Source of the DNA: Xanthostigma xanthostigma
Taxonomy: Eukaryota > Arthropoda > Insecta > Raphidioptera > Raphidiidae
NCBI GenBank assembly: GCA_963575645.1
Contig: OY754466.1
Coordinates: 37,480,001 to 37,544,000 of the forward strand
Length of the DNA: 64,000 bases
Direction of reading: 5' to 3'
A model generated the notes under the pieces. That model saw only the letters and a list, made by a program, of their open reading frames with translations, was not told where the DNA came from and did no database searches. The translations under genes and the position numbers were made by a program. Each line of letters starts with the position of its first letter. Within the stretch, counting starts at the first letter, position 1. Positions 1 through 10,850 of this stretch are shown here, one piece after another.

Positions 1-215
1 AGTCAACACCTTTGACGGATTCAACCGACTTATGGCAATAGTGTTACAGTATATTGTAGTTAACAATGTTTGATATATTTGAATTAAAACATCAAAAACA
101 TTAATGTGATTCATAATTTATATACCCTTTTCATTCCTAGCCCGCATAAGAAGGGACCTCTGATTGACCCTGCAGGACACCAATTTAAAATATTCATGCG
201 CCGCCACTGAAACGA
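1..215. repeat. Interspersed repeat R1, copy 1 (cut by window start)
   Basis: The opening 'tcaacacctttgacgg' and the following 200 bases recur, diverged by point changes and small indels, at 31945-32240. Shared blocks include 'aaaacatcaaaaacat', 'gattcataattta' and a 'gccgccactg' block near the end. No TIR or coding content was seen, so the class is unknown. The copy may extend left of the window. Confidence 0.6.
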
Positions 216-1282
216 AGAGTTTATGCATTTCCTTATTCAATCTCAATCCCCAACAGGTAGATTAAATAATGAACTGCAAGATTATTTCTTGATGTATTAC
301 AGTATGCTTTATCGTCTGGTTCCTAGAAGTAAGCCACTCTAAAAACAATATTTGCAAGCATAGTCTAAAGCCGCGTACAGACCGCAGTTTCTAAGTAAAC
401 CAATTATGATAACCGCAGCGCGTGTGTTGTTGGCATGTGGAGTTAAAAGCAATTGAAAGACGTTTGCTGCAAAGTGCAGCCGTCTTTTCACATTCGAGTT
501 TAACACTATGGGTGATCGTTTAACACCAATCTTTCTTTGAAGTACTGCTCGACGAGCGAAAGCTAGCCAACGATTTATTGCGTTGGAAACAATCGGAATG
601 TTTTCGGTCGCGATCTTTAACTCACCAAGACATCTTCGGTATCTTCGGTTGTGTTCGCTCTTATGTCTAGCCCACAGAGATATTAGACTATAGTACGCGA
701 GTTAGCCGTGAAAGTGTCTGCAATTCAGAGAGAGAAAAGTTCCTTATCTCCATGGTAACTAATGATAGAAAACAATGCTGATTTGAGTAAACAAATACCT
801 GATTTTCTGGGTTTTCAGCAGCGTTCTCTCTCTCAACTGAGGACAATTTCACATATTATGGCAAGCATATGAACTAGCGAACTCTAGTTACTTATATCTC
901 TATGGTCTAGCCAGACGAATCTGTGACGTGGACGAGTGGAAGTAGTTTTAAAAAAGTACTGATTAAAAGATATCACGAACTTGTCAAACATACAGCACAA
1001 ACCTGCAACCTTCACGATGTCGCACATTAAAACCAGCTAAAATCAGCATAGACCTGCGCAGGTTTCGGAATATGCGTCTCGTCTCGTTTTCAAGTAGTTT
1101 CATCAATGCGAAGTAATTAATTAAAATGTCATACTACTAGCACACAAGATCGGTTCATCAAAGCTAGACAGAAATTGCAGACGACCGACTGACGGTCGTT
1201 GCTGACTTCTAGTCTATAGCTATTCTATTAAATAACATAGGGTCCTTCACAAACAGGCTTCTTTGCTTCATGCTGTGCGGGT
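216..1282. other. Unannotated AT-rich stretch with one small hairpin
   Basis: No open frame, tRNA-like sequence or repeat that I could match elsewhere in the window. A short imperfect hairpin lies at about 455-489 (AAAGACG...GCTGCA / TGCAGC...CGTCTTT). I assign no function. Confidence 0.4.
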
Positions 1283-1376
1283 AGAGTTGTGGATTTTCCG
1301 GAAAATTTTGAAATAGAAAATTTTCTGGAAATTTTTATAAGCCACTAAATTAATAAGGTATTGTAAAATTAAACTT

Positions 1377-2106
1377 GACATTCTTGTAAAGAAGGTAACA
1401 TCATGGCCGATAGTCTGATGGGACATGCAATTCAAAGCGGAGGTAGCTCGACTGTAAAAATTCCGGCTAATGATACAAATCTGGCGAGAAAATCAGCTCA
1501 TAACGAATGGCAGTGGTACTGGACAGAAAGCAGTAGTGAAAAAGGAAAATGGTTATTTAACATACAACCCGTTATTAGAAAACAAACATGGTTTAAAAAA
1601 TACAATAAATCAAGGAAAAATATCTCCCAGCTAATTCGTATGAGATTTAATCATGGCTGTTTTCAGTCTCATTTATTCAGAATCGGCGTACTAAATTCTC
1701 CAATCTGCAGTTGTGACAATTCATCAGTGGCAGACCTGAATCACATTTTGATATCTTGCCAAAATTATGCACCAGATCAATTATGACAAAATCTCTTTGA
1801 GAAAGATTTCTTCTTCCCTCTTAGCCTAAATAACAAGTTCGGTCAACTTTGAACCATACGAAATATTAAACGAATATTGTACAAGGCATAGTATTAATAT
1901 ATGAGTGTTTCCCTTACTAACTGTAGTCATTTTATGTGTTGTTTCAAGGTCTGAGTCTTGTGTTTGTCTTGGGTACCTAATGCTGCGAGGGCCTGTGGCG
2001 AGAAAAAGTGTTGGTTCCTTTCATCCTCCGTTTGTTTAATCCTTATTATACTGTGTCTGGCACATGGGTTCAAAATCTTCAAGCCATTGGTGGGGAGTTT
2101 AAAAAA
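1377..2106 (+). mobile_element. 5'-truncated LINE insertion (RNase H-bearing clade)
   Basis: The insertion is flanked by the 6-bp repeat AAACTT (1371-1376 and 2107-2112) and ends in an A-run before the right copy. It is absent from the related MITE at 59691-60213. It begins inside a LINE RNase H domain and keeps the protein C-terminus plus about 300 bases of 3' untranslated sequence. Severe 5' truncation, a 3' A-run and a target duplication are what target-primed reverse transcription normally leaves. The A-run makes the exact TSD length uncertain. Confidence 0.65.
1379..1786 (+). pseudogene. LINE ORF2 C-terminal fragment (end of RNase H plus zinc-knuckle-like tail)
   Basis: In frame upstream of the first ATG (1403) the sequence reads HSCKEGN-I-MADSL, which resembles the RNase H motif H-x-G-x2-GN-x2-AD. 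The tail then has W/P-rich 'KGKWLFNIQP', 'LIRMRFNHGC' and a cysteine/histidine array (C-S-C...HILISC) typical of the C-terminus of I/R1/LOA-type LINE polymerases. There is no start of its own and no polymerase core, so this is a dead fragment carried by the insertion. Clade assignment is tentative. Confidence 0.65.
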
Positions 2107-2563
2107 AAACTTTCGTTTACTAGAGGCTACAAGTAAACAAAACGAGTATTTTCATCAGCTCCGGATGCAATGCCCTTTTGAGTTTTTCCCTTCCAACAAA
2201 AAACAATACATGAGGAGAATTCCCTTTATAACTGCGGCAGCCAGTTCAATGGTGCCATCTTCTGGCCTCTGCCACTACCTCATTACTTTGTTTATCAAAT
2301 AACAAGAGAAATGGGTGATTCGTTTTTGTGTGTTCTTTTATTATGAAATAGGATGAATTGACTTGTTATGAGTTGCAAATTAAACAATACGACAAATGTT
2401 AAGTAAAACAGAATCAAACTGAATTTTCTTCATGTGGATTACAAAGTTAGAACTACCTATAACCTCTAGTTTTTGTTTAAATGATACAGAAATTAATTAA
2501 TAAAACAAAGTATTGAAAGTTCAATTACTAAAATATTGCCTTTATGACATTGAAAATTTTCCT

Positions 2564-3372
2564 CCCCACATCACTATATGCAGGTCGTGTAGGTTTACGC
2601 TTGACAAGTGTGCGAGATCGTTTAAAGAGAGACTACTGTACAAGTTTTCAATGGTTCCTTCGACAATTAATCTTGACTTTGCACGCTGCTGACAATATTA
2701 ACATGATCCATCGCTTTTCCGACGCCATATGTATGCTGCGCAGATATTTATTGTGCGCCAGTGTCATTAGACCAGACTTTGATGCGAGGCGCGGTCGCGG
2801 AGCAAAGGGAGCCCTGATGTGCGGTGTACCTCGCTGTAGACAGCCTGATAACTCCAGTTCACTCCATACGTCACATAAATTGTTCTTGTATATTAAATCT
2901 ATTATACACTCTACATCTAGTCTGGCTTTATCTGCTGGAGCAGATTTTGTTGAAGCAACTCTGTTGTAACGTTTTGATGACAAATTAACCAAATGCAGGG
3001 CTGAACTAACCATCCACAAAAAACAATCCCGAGGATACTCCGATTGTTGATTTAAGTTCAGAAAGACCTAAACAATGAAATTCTAAAGGTCGCCAGAAAA
3101 AAACAGCGCAAAATGTTTGTTTTTTGACCGCATTGTGTCAATTGTCAATAAAATCAGTTTGTGCGTTTGTATGTTCGCTAAAAACGCGAGAACTGGAGTC
3201 TTTACTATTCGAAAGATTATTTTCTTGGGAAAAGTTTAATAACTGGCAGACCTAGCTTCGTCCGGGTGTAAATCGGAATGAATTTACTAAGCGGAAGAGA
3301 TTTGATTGTGATTTTTTCGCTTATTTATTGAGAAAATTTTAAGCTTACATGCCTGGATTCAGCCGAGTACAA
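2564..3372. other. Unannotated; one unsupported 141-codon frame
   Basis: A plus-strand frame (2544-2969) and an overlapping minus-strand frame (2648-3019) are open, but neither shows a recognisable motif. The plus frame starts inside the MITE end. I see no repeat match elsewhere in the window and assign no gene. Confidence 0.35.
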
Positions 3373-3994
3373 TAGTGATGTGTCCACAAGACTCTTTATT
3401 GGGAGCTGGCTCCGTGCGCTCCGCTCACTAAAAAGAGTCGCTCAGAGCGAGTCGTTCAAAGGAGCGACACTAGACAGTACACAATACACAAGAGTGCAGA
3501 CTGCAGAGGTGTGAACTGTCATCATACATGCTCAGGAGTTACGTAGCATTGCACAGCACAATGCACACACTCAGCTCTGAGCTCATTTTAATATGATTCT
3601 GATCTTATATTATTCACATTTCTGATAAACTATAAAGTATAATAAAAGCTTAACCATAATAATGTTTATTGTTACAATATTATATATTTGTCAACGACGT
3701 CAATGTGAATGGTTTAAGTCACTATAAGCTTAGTACTATTACACTTACAGTATGTCATTCAACATTAAATGACTCAGCAAAAATAACTCCGTACGTGCAA
3801 AATTCACTAGTGCCTCTGTGGCCTGTGCTGTGTGCGCTCTCTAAATGTGCGAATGCAACAGTATCTCCAGAACATCTCAGCACAGAGCAATGGCGCTCGA
3901 AGTGAGTCATTCACAAAAAAAAAGAGCGACTCCCTCCGCTCCGAGTACGGAGTCGTTCATTATGAACGACTTGCTCAGGAGCGACACATCACTA
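3373..3994 (+). mobile_element. Non-autonomous hAT-like element, copy 1
   Basis: The ends are TAGTGATGTGTC and GACACATCACTA, an inverted pair. They are flanked by GAGTACAA (3365-3372) and GAATACAA (3995-4002), an 8-bp TSD with one mismatch. The 622-bp interior is GAGCGACTCGCTC-rich near both ends and has no transposase. Related copies are at 40293-42588 (inverted and interrupted) and 49059-49662. The 8-bp TSD and TAGTG terminus fit the hAT superfamily. Small open frames inside are incidental. Confidence 0.85.
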
Positions 3995-4048
3995 GAATAC
4001 AAATCAAATTGATGCTAAATTGAAGATCAACTGAGATGCAAGGCAGTG

Positions 4049-4204
4049 TTGGTTTTCTTTTTGCACTAAAAAGTAAAAAAAAAATTCAGTTGAAGAAAAC
4101 TATTGAGCGCTCATAAAATATTATTGCTGCTGTTTTTTTTCTGAGGTCAATGGTTTTCTTTCACTGAAAAAAAAAATTTTTTTTAGTGCAAAAAGAGAAC
4201 CATT
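4049..4204. repeat. Inverted repeat, about 26-bp arms
   Basis: 'tggttttctttttgcacta' on the left matches the reverse complement of 'tagtgcaaaaagagaacca' on the right, with A/T runs between. It could be a decayed small foldback element. No TSD was identified. Confidence 0.4.
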
Positions 4205-4859
4205 GTTTAAAATGTTTTTATAGTAAAAAGACAGGCCTTTAAAACATCTGTAACTTCAACCCTCATTAATTTAAAATAACTCCAACTTTAACTGTTCTTT
4301 ATTTACGCAATAGGACGGAAAAATGTAAAAATGAAAAAAGTAAAATAGAACCACTGACAAGAACTTTAAAGACAGAGTAAAATACACCCAGAAGATATTT
4401 TACTTTTTGGAACACCTAATAAATTAAAGCAAATCTTCCTTAAATAACTTTAATTAAAAGTAATATCTCCAGCCGGGAAACAACGGAAAGATTAAATTAT
4501 TTGACTGTGAACAAGCACTAAGATTAAATTGTATTTTTTAAGTCTCACGAATAATTTACCTCAGTAATTGTTATGCATACTAAATTTTGTAGTTATAATT
4601 AATAAAACGGTTGAATATTGTAATGGCGTAAAAAAACAAACAGAATTTAGTGACATAATATGTAAGACGATTTTGAAGTACATCTGAAAATTGTAATAAT
4701 TGCCCTACTTTAGCAATTCTCCAAAAAAATTCCATAAGAATTATTATAGTTATTAAAAATATATTTGCACAATGGCTGGTTATTTCTTAGAACCTAGAAG
4801 AATAGGTTACATGTCGTGCCATGTGACTCCAAAGTTCTGGGTTGACAGTTGAACTCTTC
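4205..4859. other. Unannotated AT-rich sequence
   Basis: Only A/T-rich low-complexity sequence is visible, with no coding frame or recognised repeat. Confidence 0.4.
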
Positions 4860-5398
4860 AAGTGATTAACTGCTTTAAAGAACCCCGCACAAACATTATG
4901 GGATTTAGTTCTCGGTTAAATTGATCAAAAATGGTTTTATTTCATAGTTTAAAGGTCACTAAGAAAAAGTGTCCATGGGCGCATTACCTAATAACCAATA
5001 GATTTTTAGCTACAGATATGTTTAGCGAGATTTTAGATATATATGGATATCCATTGGATTCACAAACATGTTCCATGTTCAACTTTTGTGCTTTTTTTTC
5101 GAAAAAGAAAAATAGCCGTAAACTAGGTAATGTTAGAAGGTGTTAGCCTGTATAAAATAATAATGTCATGTTCGGATTCAGCGCACTCGAAAACATATTT
5201 CTATAGAGCTCAGGATTTTTTTAGATTGTGAATCCAATGGATATCCCCAAATCTCGCTAAACATATATAGCTAAAAATCTATTGAATTTTAGGCTATGCT
5301 TCCATGGACACTTCTTAGTGACCTTTAAACTCTAAAATAAAATCATTTTCGACCAAATCCCTGTATTGTGCGGGGTTCTTTATGACGCTAAAGCACTT
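4860..5398. repeat. Foldback element, arms about 230 bp
   Basis: The left arm (from 'aagtgattaactgctttaaa' through 'ggatatccattggattcaca') is matched by the reverse complement at about 5230-5398, separated by roughly 100-150 bases. Blocks such as 'aaagaaccccgcaca', 'tccatggacac' and 'atctcgctaaacat' occur in both arms. The 71-codon frame at 4931 lies in the arm and is not a gene. It is likely a non-autonomous foldback or MITE; no TSD could be confirmed. Confidence 0.65.
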
Positions 5399-5873
5399 AA
5401 AAAAAGGTTCTACCAATGTATGAATGAATGACAAATTATTATTGTAACGTGTTTTAGTATGATTGGTTGAGTGAAAAAGGATTGAATGAGTTTTTTTTTA
5501 TTAACAAAATGGCGTTTACTCTGACAAGTAATTAGCCAGGGCTGGTTTTTGTCATAGCCGGAATTGAAGTGAAGTTTGAATGTTAGGGAACATAAAAGAC
5601 CCAATATAAAGCAACAAATATAACAAGGACACATGAGGGATGGAATGAATACACGGATAATGTATGAGTTTAGATGATTTTTTTTAAATATAGTTAAATA
5701 GTTGCAAGCTGGAAGTGTACCTAAGTTGTTAAATTGAGCGTTGAGAGTTGAAGTGGATTTGTAAATAAAGTTTGTACAAAGTTGATATTGTTTATTTCAA
5801 ATTTATTTCCATCCTGGAATAAATTTGAGGTAGACATAGATTAATTTATCAGAAGTGAGATACCTATATATAA
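5399..5873. other. Unannotated
   Basis: AT-rich sequence without motif or repeat match. The minus-strand frame at 5410-5634 has no recognisable domain. Confidence 0.35.
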
Positions 5874-6488
5874 TCTATACTAATATATAAAGCTGAAGAG
5901 TTTGTTTGTTTGTTTAAACGCGCTAATCTCAGGAACTACCAGTTCAAATTGAAAAAAAAAATTTTGTTGGATAGCCCATTTATCGAGGAAGGCTATAGGC
6001 TATATAAAATCAGGCTACGACCATTAGGAGCGGAGCACTAATGAAAAATGTTGCAAAATGTATCTCAAAAGTAAGCTACTATTCAGGTGAAATGAACTAA
6101 CTAAATATACTCATATTAGCGTAAACAGAATACAACGCCGGCTAGCGCAATCGGTAGAGCACACGGCTGTCAATACCAGTGTCGTGGGTTCGAGCTCCAC
6201 GTTGGGCGAATATATTTTTATTTTTTTTTTATTTTATACATTGCTTTCTTCTAAGACTTACATTTAAATTTATTATAATTTTAATTAATTAATTAAAAAA
6301 ATATTTATTAGTTGAAAAAAGTATAAATACTGCTTTTTATCGACAAAAAATTTTGAACGGTAACTCCGATCATCATGTAATTTGGACACAACATTCATCT
6401 CGGTAAACTAAGATGAATGTGTGTACTCATGTTCCTCCCTTCCCCATTCGTTCTTTTACACCCGGGTGAAACCGGACGGGACCGCTAG
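5874..6488 (+). mobile_element. Non-autonomous Helitron-like element carrying a tRNA-Lys-like segment
   Basis: It begins TC (TCTATACTAATATATAAAGC) after an A and ends CTAG before a T, as expected for Helitron insertion between A and T. A GC-rich potential hairpin (CCCGGGTGAAACCGG) lies just before the CTAG. A 73-nt tRNA-Lys-like segment is inside (6136-6208). A related copy in reverse orientation is at 50759-51348, and truncated 3' ends are at 12046-12230 and 54192-54380. It has no Rep/helicase coding. Confidence 0.7.
6136..6208 (+). pseudogene. tRNA-Lys-like sequence with GTC in the anticodon position
   Basis: The 73-nt segment has a box A (TAGCGCAATCGGTAGAGC) and box B (GGGTTCGAGCTCC) and matches the body of insect tRNA-Lys as I know it, including the 3' CCACGTTGGGCG. 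The anticodon loop reads CTGTCAA, giving GTC rather than CTT, and its stem is mispaired. The same loop occurs in the second copy (51038-51110), so the change preceded amplification. It is embedded in a Helitron-like element and is probably not a working tRNA. Confidence 0.65.
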
Positions 6489-7093
6489 TATAATATAACA
6501 GAATACATTTAATTTTCCAAATTAAATTGGCGCTGACTCACTTTTTGGACATTCAGTAATTCGTATAATGTTGTTTTTTAGACGTTTTAATAAATATTTT
6601 ATTGACAAACAAAAACCTTAATTAAAATGAAATATACAGATAAATATAACTGACGTAAAATTCGAAATAAAAAGATAAAAATATAAATAAAAAAAAAACA
6701 TGGAGTAGATAATTGCCGCTGTAGCTTTTATAAGCTATAGTTATAACTTTAGTATTAAGCTCGTGTTTATCTCTTTTTTGTATACCTATATACGTAATTA
6801 TGTATCTGTCAGCGTTCCGTAAGCAAAAAAATAAACGAACACAGAGGGCTTACAAATTTCAAACAAATAAAAAATGAAACAAAATACATCTAAAAAATTT
6901 TAATTCTCAGAACTGAAACCAATACCTAGTTACAATATTATGTTAAAGTATCTGAAAATCTGTAATTTATAAATAATAACATGGACGAGAACAACAACCA
7001 TAATTATGTTGAAATATTGCGACAGTGTTCGCGCAAGGTTCTGTTTATATTCTCTTGACAGACGCACAGAGTTTTTTCAAAAATATGTTTTTT

Positions 7094-7179
7094 GGATTCG
7101 GAGGACCTCAAAACGGAAAGATATTGTAAAATTTTTGACCTAAACTAGTACCATTCCCCACTTGTGGGTTGGAATGGTA
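7094..7179. repeat. Short repeat pair R2, copy 1
   Basis: 'ggattcgg', 'acctcaaaacggaaagatat' and 'ttgacctaaactagtaccat', ending 'ggaatggta', recur at 12650-12750. The second copy has an extra 'gaagagtgtttt' block. No terminal structure was seen. The rest of 6489-7718 is AT-rich and unannotated except for a 'gggtgtttcaaaagttccgg' block near 7449, typical of insect repeat ends. Confidence 0.5.
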
Positions 7180-7718
7180 AAATTGAATAAACAAATATTG
7201 AGAGGTGCTGGGAGGCTGAAAATTTGGAATTATTTGTGTTTTTATATGAGAAATCCGAAAAATATTTTTAAAAAACTTAGTTGGAAAATTAAAAAACAAT
7301 TATCTAGATTTCGACAACAGCGCCAACTATAGTTAAGAACCATCCATGTGGCCTAAGTACAAAAATAAAATGGTCATCAAAATCGGTCAAGCTGTTCAGG
7401 AGGAAAACAATTACAAGCACACGCACAATGCAATTTTATATACCTACCGGGTGTTTCAAAAGTTCCGGAACGGCTTAATATTTCTTATCGGGTAAGCCGG
7501 ACTAAAAATATTAGAATTGCTTTCTTAATAACTTCTCTCTGTCTATTGAATGGCAAAATTAGATTCTGGGCCAGAGGAGGGCCCAACTTTGAAATTTTAA
7601 ATAGGAACCATACTTTAATACTTCAAATTTGGATTCTACGAAAAAAAATTTACATACGAATAAATCTTAGTATTTTTTTTAATCCGCGGGTCCTATTACA
7701 AGACAGCGCATCTATAAT

Positions 7719-8124
7719 TCTGGTGTCATAATTTTAGGGGCGCGCTAACCTCCGAAATCACTCAACCGATTTTAATGAAATTTTGTAAATGTATCTTGCT
7801 TGGTGCAACTTACGCTATAGGATAGTTTTTATTAAATATTTTGTATAAAATTACGATGTTTTCTCAAAATAACTGTTTTAGTAACATGTAACGACATCTG
7901 TATAATTTACTCAAAGCTAATAGTTCAGAACTCAGAAGCAAACAAAAAAAAACTCTTTTAATATCCAGTAGCGACATCTGATAGAATTCGCTTAAAGCTA
8001 CTAGTTCAGAAGCAAATCTTGTAGAATTTGCTCAAAGCTATTAATTCAGACACCGGGCCGCAAACGAAATAATTTTGCAGATTTATATCTATTGCACCCG
8101 GATGAAACCAGGACGCACCGCTAG
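7719..8124 (+). mobile_element. Helitron-like element, family D, copy 1
   Basis: The end CTAG (8121-8124) is followed by T. The 5' portion ('ctccgaaatcactcaaccga') and 3' portion ('aaaccaggacgcaccgctag') match, in reverse orientation, the two ends of the copy at 38212-39825. The interior contains diverged direct repeats of 'gctaatagttcagaa' (about 7915, 7998, 8037). The element is non-coding. The 5' boundary is uncertain. Confidence 0.6.
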
Positions 8125-8135
8125 TTAATCTATAA

Positions 8136-8663
8136 TTTATCAATTACATTATTCGAAGATCAGTTGCAACAAAAAAGATTCAGGAGGGCCTAAGATCTGC
8201 CAAAGATATCAGAGACCCACTGGCAACACCTGGTATTTATCGCGTTCCCTGCACATGTGGATCAGTATATATTGGGATAACAAAACGAAGTGTAAAGACA
8301 CGCATAATAGAACACAAGAGAAGTTGTAGACTGGCATACATCGAAAAATCTGCAATAGCCGAGCATACGTTGACTCTAGACAACCATAAGATCCTTTTTG
8401 AAGAAACCAAAGTTATAGAAATACACAAACACACAAATAATTTCAACCTCAAAGATGAAGGTTTGAATCTAAATAAAACCTGGGCACCAGCACTGTGCAA
8501 TACCAACCCACTGAATAGAACAACCAATCACGGAAGAGCATACTACGACCGAGTAGAGAACACGAGCACGCTGACCATAAAAGACGGAAGTACCACACTT
8601 GTCGACACACTTACCTGTGAGCAGCCTACAAGAACACTTCGCCCGCTACCACATCGCCTTTGA
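8136..8663 (+). pseudogene. Penelope-like element: GIY-YIG endonuclease domain fragment
   Basis: An open frame from a stop at 8133 reads KKIQEGLRSAKDIRDP, then GIYRVPCTCGSVYIG: a GIY at residues 33-35 and YIG at 45-47, followed by TKRSVKTRIIEHKR, SAIAEHTL and KILFEETKVI. These are the hallmarks of the C-terminal GIY-YIG endonuclease of Penelope-like retroelements, with the CxC before YIG. The reverse transcriptase is absent. From about residue 130 on, the sequence is homologous to the Penelope 3' region at 33770-34000. The fragment begins 11 bases after a Helitron CTAG end, so its 5' part may have been lost there. Downstream homology continues to about 8770. Confidence 0.75.
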
Positions 8664-8770
8664 TAATGTCTACCGCAGTTGTAGACGAAATGTCAGGCAG
8701 AAATACCAATGGACCACGGCATACAAGCCCGGAAACCAAGAAGATTTGGATCAACACCGGCCGTGAAAGC

Positions 8771-9298
8771 CTACACATACTTGGATATACCCCTTTCATT
8801 TATTTATCTGAGGTCAGAGTTCACTTTCCCAATCTCGTCGGTGCTGATTTAATGAAAGTCTACTGTAGTTAGTTAAAAGGTTATGTTAGAGAAGTAACTT
8901 ATATACGTTGTTCTGAACCGTGACTAAGAAGAAATATTAACTGCGCTCCGATGATTCGATTATTTCGTCGGCGCGATGGTATAGTAGTAGCAGGCGTGCG
9001 GTCACGCCATGCGTGTAACTGGTTAAGTGCGTTAACGACGTAGACTGAAACTGTTTACATATCGCTCCTGATGCGAAATAACAATAGATAGACGCGTCCT
9101 CGCATGGATTACGGAACAATACTCTACCGACTTACTGTAAGCAGATGAGAATCAAGTGGAAGATTTATTGCTATAGTACCCTTATAACCCATATTATTGT
9201 ATTTAGTTTGTACAATAAAATGGAATTGTTCATGTAAATTTTGGACCATTGTAATTACCTGACTGCGCCCGAAGGAGAGTTTTGTTTTTCGAGTGTAT
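8771..9298. other. Unannotated
   Basis: Two minus-strand frames (8937-9119 and 9124-9366) show no recognisable domain. The block 'acctgactgcgcccgaag' near 9257 resembles 'acctgcgcccgttgcag' near 57030, next to the shared LTR-like sequence described at 9299. Confidence 0.3.
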
Positions 9299-9350
9299 TG
9301 TAACAAAACTGATAACACTGTTCTTTGTTGGTAGTAAAAATATTTATTTA
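9299..9350 (-). repeat. LTR-like terminal sequence, copy 1 (short match)
   Basis: TGTAACAAAACTG...CTGTTCTTTGTTGGT followed by an A/T-rich TATTTATT run is shared with 56866-56910. Read on the minus strand it ends ...GTTTTGTTACA with an AATAAA-like signal just upstream, as the 3' end of an LTR would. I could not define the other boundary or a target duplication. The LTR identity is a suggestion only. Confidence 0.3.
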
Positions 9351-10353
9351 CAATTAATAAAAACAAACTAAAAGTACTTCTCTATAATAATGCAAAAATG
9401 AAATAATAAAATAACGAAAATAAACTACTATGTACACAGACTCACAGATGTCTATTTATCTTGTAACTATATTTATGCCGTCCGTGCACTCTTCATTGTC
9501 ACTGACACTGACTGACTGACTAACTGCCTTGGCTGACTCGCTAGCGCTGTTTATATAAGTTTTTCAGCCGCATTATGGAGCATTCGTCGGCCTTCTAGAA
9601 GCTGTGGCATTTTTCTATGCGGTTCCGATAACATTGCGCGAATTTGTCTTTGCTGTTCCGGCAACAATGCGAGTATTGTTGTCTACGCGGCTCTGACAAA
9701 AATGCACTGTCGCCGCCCCCAGTGGCGTCTCATTAAAGGGTTTATGTATGTTTGTTTATTTCTTTGCCACGCTCTGCAGCCTTAAACGGTTTGATGGATT
9801 TTAACATACGAGCTGTCGTTAGCTTAGTCTTAATTGTGGGAGTGACAAAGAGTACAGTAGTTTAATATGGCGTCATCAAATAAAAATAAAAATCCGCGGT
9901 CGTGTGCACTTTTGGTTTTGTCATCTATTTTTATTTTGTCAGAAAATATTTTTTAAAATCGCCAAATATAATAGCCCAGTTACGGGCCTTTTTGATCTAA
10001 TCTGACGAATTAAATAACCAAATAATTTACCTATAGAAAAGTTTTACGTCCGTTGTTAAAAATTCGTTTATTTCTTGTACTCGAATGCAACAAAATATCA
10101 TTCGAAATATAATGTGTTCTCGTCGCTTGAATTGACTCTCATTTTTGTCGGAGATTATTTAAAGTTCCAAACCTTGTCGAGAAAAGTTGTTCTATTATTC
10201 AGTTAGTCTCTAATGAGCACCCGTACTACACCGTGCCATTCCAAAGTCATCAATATTTACCACCCGAAATTTCCATTACAAACTCTGCTGTGGAAGTCAC
10301 GGGTTTCAATCTATAGCAGAATGGTTTCATTATGTTCCATTTTTTTCATCCAC
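9351..10353. other. Unannotated, with a TGAC microsatellite
   Basis: A short (ctga)n run lies at about 9506-9522. Diverged copies of a GC-richer block ('gcggttccgataacattgcg', 'gctgttccggcaacaatgcg') at about 9619-9675 suggest a small tandem duplication. No gene seen. Confidence 0.35.
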
Positions 10354-10850
10354 ACTAATATTATAAATGCAAAAATAACTTTGTCTGTTAGCCAAACCGC
10401 TGGGCCAATTGTGATGAAATTTAATAAAATAAAATAAGACACCTTAGTATTATGGTATGATATAATTATACGGGATACAAGGCTAAAATATTAAAACAAT
10501 TTTTATTTTTATTCACTAGAGTATTATTTATTGGTCGACGTTTCTCACTAGACATTTTTAAGGTCCTGAAGAAGACAAGAAATTTTGCCGAAACGTCGAC
10601 CAATAAATAATACTCTAGTGAATAAAAATAAAAATTGTTTTAATATTTTAGCCTTGTGTCCCGTATAATTGTATCATTATGAAATTTAATATGGAGATAT
10701 AGTTTGAAGCTTGGGGAAATATATAGGCTACTTCTTTTTCAAAATTTAACCCCTACAAGGATAAAGTGGGGATTCTAATATTGTATGAAGTTACGCTTTC
10801 ACGGCCAGACCGCTGCGCTGATTGTATTGAATTTTAATATAGAGATAGAT
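10354..10850 (+). mobile_element. Helitron-like left-end fragment, interrupted by a foldback
   Basis: 'acactaatattataaatgca' with 'aactttgtctgtt' is the same left end seen at 22256. The sequence is continuous across the foldback at 10426-10678: 'gatgaaatttaat' before it and 'atgaaatttaatatggagat' after it. The 3' end was not found, so this is a fragment. Confidence 0.5.
10426..10678. mobile_element. Penelope-like foldback with hammerhead-like core, flanked by a 12-bp TSD
   Basis: A perfect 12-bp duplication, ATGAAATTTAAT, flanks it (10414-10425 and 10679-10690). Both arms carry 'gggatacaaggctaaaatat' or its complement, 'ttattcactagagtattatt' and 'ttattggtcgacgtttc'. The right arm contains CTGAAGA (10566-10572), a weak stem, and GAAAC (10590-10594), spaced like a hammerhead ribozyme core. 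It is non-coding. The long TSD points to retroposition rather than a cut-and-paste transposon. Confidence 0.65.

Larger units (their letters stand above)
1283..2563. mobile_element. MITE with TTTTCCGGAAAATTTT ends, split by a LINE insertion
   Basis: The left end (1283-1315, 'agagttgtgg' then TTTTCCGGAAAATTTT) and right end (about 2543-2563, GAAAATTTTCC) form an inverted pair. The same element without the insertion is at 59691-60213, where left and right halves are contiguous. The comparison shows that 1377-2106 is foreign. There is no coding capacity of its own. The superfamily is unresolved because no clear TSD was found. Confidence 0.6.

Noticed and set aside
2544..2969. 141-codon gene
   Set aside because: It starts inside a MITE end, has no recognisable motif, and is overlapped by an equally open antisense frame.
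6136..6208. Functional tRNA gene
   Set aside because: Anticodon stem is mispaired, the anticodon disagrees with the tRNA-Lys-like body, and the sequence is part of a dispersed element. The same applies to 51038-51110 and 21167-21242.
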